Translations under genes and position numbers: made by a program
Origin: Lycorma delicatula
Taxonomy: Eukaryota; Arthropoda; Insecta; Hemiptera; Fulgoridae
Assembly: GCF_047948215.1 (NCBI RefSeq)
Contig: NC_134462.1
Span: 116,494,437-116,558,436 of the forward strand
Direction of reading: 5' to 3'
DNA length: 64,000 bases
The notes under the pieces: generated by a model
Database searches by the model: none
Told to the model about the DNA's origin: nothing
The model's input: the letters and a program-made list of their open reading frames with translations, nothing else
Shown here: positions 59,212 through 64,000 of the stretch, in pieces
Layout: the number at the start of each line of letters is the position of its first letter
Numbering within the stretch: the first letter of the stretch is position 1

Positions 59212-59925
59212 CGGTACTTCCTTTTAGTCGCATCAACGATAACAGTCGTTAGCGACTTAAATATAACTAAGAGATCGTAAATAATTAGACGACATAATTA
59301 GACGACTATTTTCACTGCACACACAGAACTCCGTAAGGGATCTCGCGTAAATAAAACCGCTAAATTAAGTTATTCATCCTGCTATCGCAGAAAACCCGCA
59401 ACACTCTTTTGACGCATTTCTTCTTCTGGTTGAGTAAAGCCTTCACATCTGAAACCGGGTTTAATTGTCGTCGAATAGACCCGAACATTAGACAATCTAT
59501 GAGTAAATGGTTTACGAACCGTTTTACATTGTACGCTTCACAGTTCTCATATGGAGAGCAAATAAATGGCCACGGGTTAGCTTTATGTGTCCGACCCTCA
59601 GCCGAGTTACGATGACGTCTCTCTTGTGTTGTTTGGGATGAAAGGTTTCTCGAAATCGTTTCCCGAATGCCGTATAAGGCCGCGGGAAGACTCAGCAGTC
59701 AGAACTTATTCCATCGAGTACGTACTTTGACACCGACTGTCTTCATTAATTCGCTCTCGCATATTGATTCTAATCGGAGGCCATTTGTGGCCGCTCTCTT
59801 GGCAGTTTCATCAGCCCGTTCGTTTCCGAGGATGCCGCAATGGCTCGGGACTCATTCGAATACCACTGTCGTGTTTACTCTTGATAGGGTTTCATAGATT
59901 ATTTGAACGGTGGACTTTAAATACA
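59212..59925 (-). mobile_element. I/LOA-like LINE 3' fragment, copy 3
   Basis: Minus-strand relative of the tails at 35.4 and 46.3 kb. The 3' end, read on the minus strand, is GTCGCTAACGACTGTTATCG then TTGATGCGACTAAAAGG, matching the 3' ends of the other two copies. The 5' end lies in RNase H. The order of blocks is unchanged. Confidence 0.85.
59400..59922 (-). pseudogene. LINE RNase H end and C-terminal tail
   Basis: Minus-strand blocks: TVQIIYETLSRVNTTVVFEW, VPSHCGILGNERADETAKRA (the PSH-GI-GNE-AD-AK signature that closes RNase H), RTRWNKF, LPAALYGIRETISRNLSSQT, NCEAYNVKRFVNHLLIDCLM (the Cys-His tail with one Cys lost) and VSDVKALLNQ. Stops occur after KF and in the linker. Sequence divergence from copies 1 and 2 is visible, so it inserted separately or earlier. 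Confidence 0.85.
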
Positions 59926-60394
59926 CGTTTGAGAAATCAAAAATCCGTTTTTCAATATTTCATAATCGGATTAAAATATTTCTTCTTAAAGTTATATCAA
60001 GTTTATTAAAATTATTTTGGTTGATGTTCTTAAATAAATCAAAGAAGAAACTTTTGGAACCGCTCCAAAAAAAAAATAATAAAACTGTATATAGAATTTA
60101 ATTCAATTTTTTAAGTCAATAGTTCAATAATTTAATCAACCTTGCTGTTAAGTTGTAAAGTTAATATCAATTAATACAGTAAGTCCAATTACTTACGGTA
60201 AAATTAAAAATTTTTTATTAATAACATTTCATTAGGTCTAACGAAAATTTTACCTGAAGTTCTTTTGAACTACGATAATTGCTACCTCCATTGAAATTAA
60301 AATGAACAAACTTCTTCTATGGTTTCTTCTATGAATGTAGTTTTATTATACATAATCAATAAACAGTTAAAAAATTTTATATATATATAATTTA
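59926..60394. other. AT-rich spacer
   Basis: No feature seen. Confidence 0.5.
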
Positions 60395-60410
60395 CAAAGG
60401 AATCCCCGGG

Positions 60411-61090
60411 AAACGTGAGATGAAGAAATGCCCACAGTTCGGAACAGGATTTGCAATCAATCTTAAAATAATTGACTCAGTCGTAGAATTTAAGTCTTAC
60501 TCCCCCAGGATTTCAACCTTAACCCTAAAAACAGCCAATAAATTCTACACCATAATATTCTATGCTCCCACCAATGACTTAAAAAAGATAGAGAAGAGAT
60601 GGACAAATTCTGGGAACTTCTTGACCAAACTGCAAACAACATAAATAAGACCCACACCAAGATTTTAATAGGGGACTTTAATGCCCAACTTGGTAAAGAA
60701 CGAAGATATCGTGATATTATCGGAAAATGGCCTGCCCAGAAGAAAAGTAACAAGAACGGCCAAAGACTTGTCGAATTTTGCAGAAACCATAATATGATCT
60801 CAAAATCCACCTATTTTATGAGAAAACCAAACAAATTGAAGACTTGGAAACACCCAGATTGGAGAAAAGGGGAATGGCAACTCGATCATGTTTGCATGGA
60901 CCGGAATTATCACAAGGAGATTTATAATGTAAAAGTCTTGAGAGGAACAGATACTGGATCGGACCATTACTTAATTAAAGTTAAAATAAAATTCACCCCG
61001 CATAAAAAGAAAAAATCCCAATCTAAAAACAAAAGAGCTTATTATCCACATAAATTAATAAACAATGCCATCTTTGAAGAAACAAAAAAA
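60411..61090 (+). pseudogene. LINE apurinic endonuclease domain
   Basis: The first frame reads FGTGFAINLKIIDSV, SPRISTLTLKTANKFYTIIF and YAPTND. A frameshift near 60595 leads into KILIGDFNAQLGKE, with the GDFNA catalytic block, then NKNGQRLVEFCRNHNM, STYFMRKPNKLKTWKHPDW, QLDHVCM and TGSDHYLIKVK, with the closing SDH catalytic pair. These are the later motifs of the exonuclease-endonuclease-phosphatase fold used to nick DNA for target-primed reverse transcription. The N-terminal motifs (Asn and Glu) are missing by truncation, so the domain cannot work. Confidence 0.88.
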
Positions 61091-62770
61091 AAATCAAATT
61101 AACTAATAATTTAAAAGAACTCACATCCCAACTGAAAAAAATAGCTGAAGAAGTAGCCCCTATAAACCCAAGAAAAAAACACCAATGGTGGAATGAAGAA
61201 TGTGACAAAGCATTCAAAGACCGACACGGGCTTGGATCAACCACCAAACCCAGAAAACTGAAGAATCTAACCATGAATTCACCAAACAAAGGAAAATAAC
61301 TCAGAAAATTATAAGAGGAAACAAACGGACAAGCCCAAAAAAACTTGATTCAGCAAATAGAAGAAAGTTCCAAGAAAATTAACTCCCGAGACTATTATAA
61401 AATTTTTGGTAAGGCTCTTCAAAGATATGAACCACCCACCCTTATGCTGAGAGGAAAAAAAGGAAATATGGCCCACACCAATAAAGAAAATGCTGAAATT
61501 TTGGCAGAAACCTTCAATCGACTCCTCAATGGTGACGACTCCCCAGAGCTTTTTGAGATTGACACTGAAACTCCAGTTAAAACTTCACCGGTAAATATCA
61601 ACCCGCCAACAATTCAAGAAGTTCTCGCAGACTTAAATGAAATAAAAAACTACAAAGCAAGCGGAGAAGACCAGCTTTTCGCAGAACTCTGGAAATACTC
61701 ATCAGTTTATTCAGTCAAAACTTCCCTAAATCTATCCCTCGTGAAAATATGGAACGAAGAAAAACTTCCAGAACACTGGACCACAGCCCTCATTCATCCA
61801 TTACATAAAAAAGGGGATAAAACTAATCCGGAAAACTACAGAGGCATATCTCTCCTGGATTGCACATACAAAATTCTGTCGAGAATCATATACAACCGAT
61901 GCAAAGACCAACTTCAACTGGAACTTGGGGAATCCCAAGGGGATTTAGGCCATGGAGAGGTTGCCCGGAGCAAATAATATCCCTAAAACTTATGATGGAC
62001 TTATATAAAAGACGGAAAAAACAACTAATAATCACCTTCGTCGACTTTAAACGGGCCTATGATTGTATAAACCGACCATCCATGCTGAATATTCTGAGAA
62101 ACCTGGGCCTTCACCCTAAACTCGTAAACATGATAAAATTAACTTTAACCAATACCCAGTCCAGAGTGAAATTCAGAGGTGAACTCTTCAACCCTTCTAC
62201 ATAAAAAATGGATTGAGGCAAGGAGACGGCCTCTCACCACTCCTTTTTAACTGCGCCCTCGAATTTGTCATGAGAAAATGGTATGAAATAAATCCCAAAA
62301 ATATAAAAATGGGTACTAAGAAAAACTCTATCACACTAAATTGCCTAGGATTTGCAGATGACCTCGCTCTTTTAGCAAATAATATTCAAGAAGCCAAAAC
62401 ACAAATCATGAGCCTTCAAAACCTAGCACAAAAGATAGGGCTTCATATCTCTTTCGAAAAAACTGAACTGATGGCCATAGATCCTCTGGTAATAGAGCAC
62501 ATTACGGTAAACAATCATAAAATTAAAATAGTAAAACAATTTAAATATCTAGGGGAAATAATAACTTATAATTTAAATGAAAAAGTTACATGGCAAAACA
62601 GGACAAATAAAATTATTAAATCCCAAAAATTAACTTGGTCAACATATAACAAAAAATGCCTTTCTGCTAAAACAAAACTTAAACATTATAAAACTGTAGT
62701 TCAGACAGAAGTCACCAATGAAGCGAGACCCTTTTCAAAATCACTCAGAAAAACCAAATTGAAAAAATTC
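61091..62770 (+). pseudogene. LINE reverse transcriptase domain
   Basis: A linker (HQWWNEECDKAF) is followed by the frame at 61345-61977 with WTTALIHPLHKKGDKTNPEN and YRGISLLDCTYKILSRIIYN. A frameshift near 61935 leads to RPWRGCPEQIISLKLMM and TFVDFKRAYDCINRPSM (first catalytic Asp). A second frameshift near 62205 leads to RQGDGLSPLLFNCALEFVM and GFADDLALLANN (the FADD catalytic pair). The thumb reads IGLHISFEKTELMA, FKYLGEII and QKLTWSTYNKKCLSAKTKLK. All RT motifs are present in order but spread over three or more frames. Confidence 0.92.
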
Positions 62771-63246
62771 TGAAAATAGAGAGAATTGTCAGAACGTGTA
62801 TCAATAAAAAACACCAAAAAGAAGGCCAATGGTGGATTGTGCCAAATGAGGTGGTGTATCGAGAAATAGACCCTGTTACTGATACTATGCGGAAAAAAAG
62901 AATCTCTTTCTTTGTTCATCTCATAAGGACACCGGAAACAAGATTGTCAAGAAATATCATTGAAAAGCTCTGGTTCCAAAAGCTAGAAGTAGGATGGATC
63001 AAAGAAATTAGAGAAGATATGAAAGAATTGGGAATTTCCCTGACTGACCTACAGAATAAAACTGGAAAAATTATAAAGCTAAAAGACAAAAGCATTAGAT
63101 TTAAACAAAAGACAGACAGACGACAAAATACAACGAAGAGGGTGTTTACGGATGAAGAAAAGAAAGAAAGATCTGAACGGATGAAGAAATACTGGGCAGC
63201 TCGGAAGAGTAAAATAAGACGCTTTTCTCAGAAAAGATCCAACTAA
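62740..63246 (+). pseudogene. LINE C-terminal region
   Basis: After a frameshift near 62745 the open frame reads RIVRTCINKKHQKEGQWWIV, then DTMRKKRISFFVHLIR and TRLSRNIIEKLW, and ends with a basic tail (EKKERSERMKKYWAARKSKI then RRFSQKRSN stop). The RRxxFFxHLxR block is the usual sequence after the RT thumb in this LINE type. The basic end may bind RNA or DNA, by inference only. Confidence 0.85.
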
Positions 63247-63300
63247 AATTGACTTAAGTGGTCCCATGTTGGCCGTAAAAGCATAATAATAATAATAATA

Positions 63301-64000
63301 TATATATATTTATATTTGGTACCTGTTTTTCTTAATTAGGTTAAAATAATTAATTTGGTACCCAATAGAATAAGATGTCAAATTAATTATTATTTTTTCT
63401 ACATCCGACTCGCTGATGCCGCCTTCTTTTAAAACAATGCGATATAGAATTACATAATTTTTCCGCTTACGTTGGTCAAGTTGTACAATTCACTTTTGAA
63501 AAAAATTTCTGGCTACATCATAAAACATTTAAATTCAATAATTTTAGCTACTTAGGGGATCATGCCTCAGGGGGTTTTTTCTAATGATAAAAATATTTAC
63601 TAAATTAGATTTTAAATAATTTAAAATCCAAACACTAAAAAATTTCTCTTATTTTAAGAATTTGAGAAATCCCTATCAGCGGAGGAGGTATGAAGTTATT
63701 TTAACGGCTTTATTGTTTAAAAAAATATGTTTTGTGCATTCAGATTTGAAATTGCGAAAGATAGTCTTTTTTTTCATTATGGTGGCTCAAATAACCGAGG
63801 GGAAGGATTAATTTTAATTAATTAAAAAGTAAAACCATCCAAGCATTCAGGTAAAAGTAATTTTTGAAAAGAAACTCCCAAAATGATGATAATAAATTTG
63901 ACATTGTCTTAAAATGATACAGCCACAATTATAAAGAAACAAAGTTGTAATTTTCTAGGAAGAGGAGAAAGTTATTTGCTAAATTTTTTTCAAGAAATAC
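63301..64000. other. AT-rich spacer to window end
   Basis: A TATATATATT run follows the LINE tail. No gene or shared repeat was recognised after it. Confidence 0.5.

Larger units (their letters stand above)
60395..63300 (+). mobile_element. RTE-like LINE, nearly full coding length
   Basis: About 2.9 kb with endonuclease, RT and C-terminal region in one direction, ending in a short 3' untranslated region (GTGGTCCCATGTTGGCCGTA) and an ATA-repeat tail at about 63282-63300. Triplet tails rather than poly-A are usual for the RTE group. The start is truncated inside the endonuclease. This is the best-preserved element in the window, which suggests it is the youngest LINE. The clade is inferred from motifs and tail, and a neighbouring group with the same domain order is possible. 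Confidence 0.88.

Overview
The window looks like non-genic nuclear DNA from an animal, most probably an insect. It is strongly AT-rich with long A/T runs and dinucleotide repeats. It has no operon-like gene packing and no host exon I can defend. Nearly everything that can be named is a decayed transposable element of a type common in arthropods: Jockey-, R1-, I/LOA- and RTE-like LINEs, Tc1/mariner transposons and their deletion derivatives, tRNA-derived SINEs, fold-back elements and Helitron-like ends. The mix suggests a large, repeat-rich insect genome, perhaps hemipteran, but that last step is inference and no single sequence here proves it.

Layout. 1-10 kb: AT-rich spacer with one copy each of two SINE families (4.15 kb, 4.77 kb), a 660-bp repeat family (6.67 kb) and a LINE reverse-transcriptase scrap (7.64 kb). 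10-20 kb: a Jockey LINE on the minus strand that has lost its RT core, a SINE inserted inside another SINE (11.6-11.9 kb), a mariner-like transposon with long inverted repeats (15.44-17.03 kb), a third SINE and a Helitron-like segment. 20-30 kb: a dispersed repeat also present at 44.5 kb, a possible LTR with a TATA box (25.4-26.5 kb), a 611-bp MITE with TA ends and an R1-like LINE tail on the minus strand. 30-40 kb: a mariner deletion derivative with both ends, a second Jockey tail, a second copy of the 660-bp repeat, an I/LOA-type LINE tail and two GC-richer segments of unknown origin. 40-50 kb: SINEs, two fold-back elements, another I/LOA tail with a visible 9-bp target duplication and the third 660-bp repeat. 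50-64 kb: a Tc1 transposon, a degraded copy of a multicopy arthropod protein of unknown function (53.9-55.4 kb), a deletion copy of the 15.4-kb mariner, a third I/LOA tail and the best-preserved element, an RTE-like LINE with endonuclease and RT domains (60.4-63.3 kb).

The genes do not form a pathway. They record successive insertions: autonomous elements (LINEs, mariners), the non-autonomous elements they probably mobilised (SINEs, MITEs) and later deletions and nesting. All coding remains carry frameshifts or stops, so no intact protein is predicted. The points most worth checking are the multicopy unknown gene at 54 kb, the 660-bp repeat family, the LTR-like promoter at 25.4 kb, the CpG-containing segment at 39.0-39.4 kb, and the paired autonomous/deleted mariner copies. 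Clade names rest on remembered family motifs, not on a search.
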